From Kangiella sp. HD9-110m-PIT-SAG07 (GTDB taxonomy: Bacteria > Pseudomonadota > Gammaproteobacteria > Enterobacterales > Kangiellaceae), in assembly GCA_003370465.1 (NCBI GenBank), contig QQTG01000021.1, forward strand, positions 176,316-240,315: 64,000 nucleotides of DNA, in the 5' to 3' direction. Position numbers and translations under genes: made by a program. Shown piece after piece: positions 63,733 to 64,000 of the stretch (position 1 is the first letter of the stretch; the number at the start of each line of letters is the position of its first letter). The notes beneath the pieces are model-generated. The model had not been told where the DNA came from. It worked only from the letters and a program-made list of their open reading frames with translations, and did not search any database.

Positions 63733-64000
63733 TTAGCTATCAGTCCTTTCTGGAATGGCTGAATCACAGGCGTCGGGGTCGCCGCTCCAGTTGCTTTGGG
63801 TCACGGTGCCTTGTTCGTTATAACCAACTTGGACGGTGCAATACACGTCTTTTTTCCCGCCAAAAAGAGTAGTGCCGATACTACCAAAAAAATTGCCTCC
63901 AAAACCGCCAACTCCAATATTAAAAGAAGGACGATTTTTGATTTCACGAGTATTCCATTCCGCGTACTGGTTACCATTGATTTCACGATCAGCCGTTGGT
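63733..64000 (-). CDS. 3' end of an unidentified leftward gene (5' end outside window)
   Basis: The minus strand is open from the window edge to a TAA at 63733-63735, giving at least 89 residues. The visible part reads as a Gly/Phe-rich segment (NIGVGGFGGNFFGSIGT) followed by LFGGKKDVYCTVQVGYNEQG and a Cys-containing end (GDPDACDSAIPERTDS). Two cysteines suggest an exported protein, possibly a lipoprotein, whose signal would lie beyond the window. It converges with recJ. Confidence 0.7.
   Translation of the reverse strand, partial: PTADREINGNQYAEWNTREIKNRPSFNIGVGGFGGNFFGSIGTTLFGGKKDVYCTVQVGYNEQGTVTQSNWSGDPDACDSAIPERTDS

Overview
The window is a contiguous piece of a gammaproteobacterial chromosome with moderate GC content. 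It carries almost only core genes, in classic gammaproteobacterial order: ybgC-tolQRAB-pal-cpoB, rlmN-pilF-rodZ-ispG-hisS-yfgM-bamB-der, guaB-guaA, pepA-holC-valS opposite lptFG, ffh-rpsP-rimM-trmD-rplS, and xerD-dsbC-recJ. Several secreted proteins (DUF4785 protein, M6 protease with a GlyGly-CTERM tail, DUF885 peptidase) suggest a marine, peptide-degrading member such as the Kangiella group. That placement is an inference from gene content, not a database result. I see no phage, insertion sequence, CRISPR array or rRNA.

Layout. 1-640: end of a YheS-type ABC-F gene. 927-7270: ruvB without ruvA/ruvC, then the Tol-Pal envelope operon. 7371-9204: queE and queC (queuosine precursor synthesis), separated by a dispersed repeat element. 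9483-11160: secreted BsuPI-like protein and ndk. 11489-20484: rlmN to der, covering rRNA modification, pilus and cell-shape proteins, isoprenoids, His-tRNA and outer membrane assembly, converging on xseA. 21966-25233: guaB and guaA, each followed by palindromic repeats. 25693-28962: tadA and a fused aspartokinase/diaminopimelate decarboxylase. 29011-35885: leftward block with valS, a methyltransferase, a DUF6498 protein, holC and pepA. 36008-39161: lptF, lptG, a small membrane protein that may be frameshifted, and an RDD protein. 39338-42324: DUF885 peptidase, a membrane protein/Xre regulator pair, and tRNA-Leu(CAA) preceded by a partial copy of itself. 42869-48473: secreted hydrolase plus DUF4785 protein, then a lipoprotein coupled to the M6 protease. 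48575-53189: leftward operon of an RND exporter, a CNNM/CorC-type protein and a YpjD-like protein. 53486-59438: ffh, a Met/Cys-rich periplasmic protein, two tandemly duplicated Sel1-like genes, and rpsP-rimM-trmD-rplS. 59583-64000: xerD, dsbC, an Mth938-like gene, recJ and the end of a leftward gene.

The most striking observation is the leader of the lysC-lysA fusion (26172-26404). A strong promoter is followed by a 32-codon lysine-rich reading frame. Three mutually exclusive RNA helices follow: a 1:2 protector, a 2:3 antiterminator overlapping the leader stop codon, and a 3:4 intrinsic terminator. This has the layout of a classical ribosome-mediated attenuator, but responding to lysine. I see no lysine (L-box) riboswitch there. 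Other noteworthy points are a family of structured palindromic repeats with compensatory changes (queE-queC, guaB-guaA, guaA-tadA), a lipoprotein that resembles the N-terminal segment of the protease encoded just after it, a duplicated Sel1-type gene that carried a copy of a neighbouring terminator with it, and a 14-bp tandem repeat in front of hisS.
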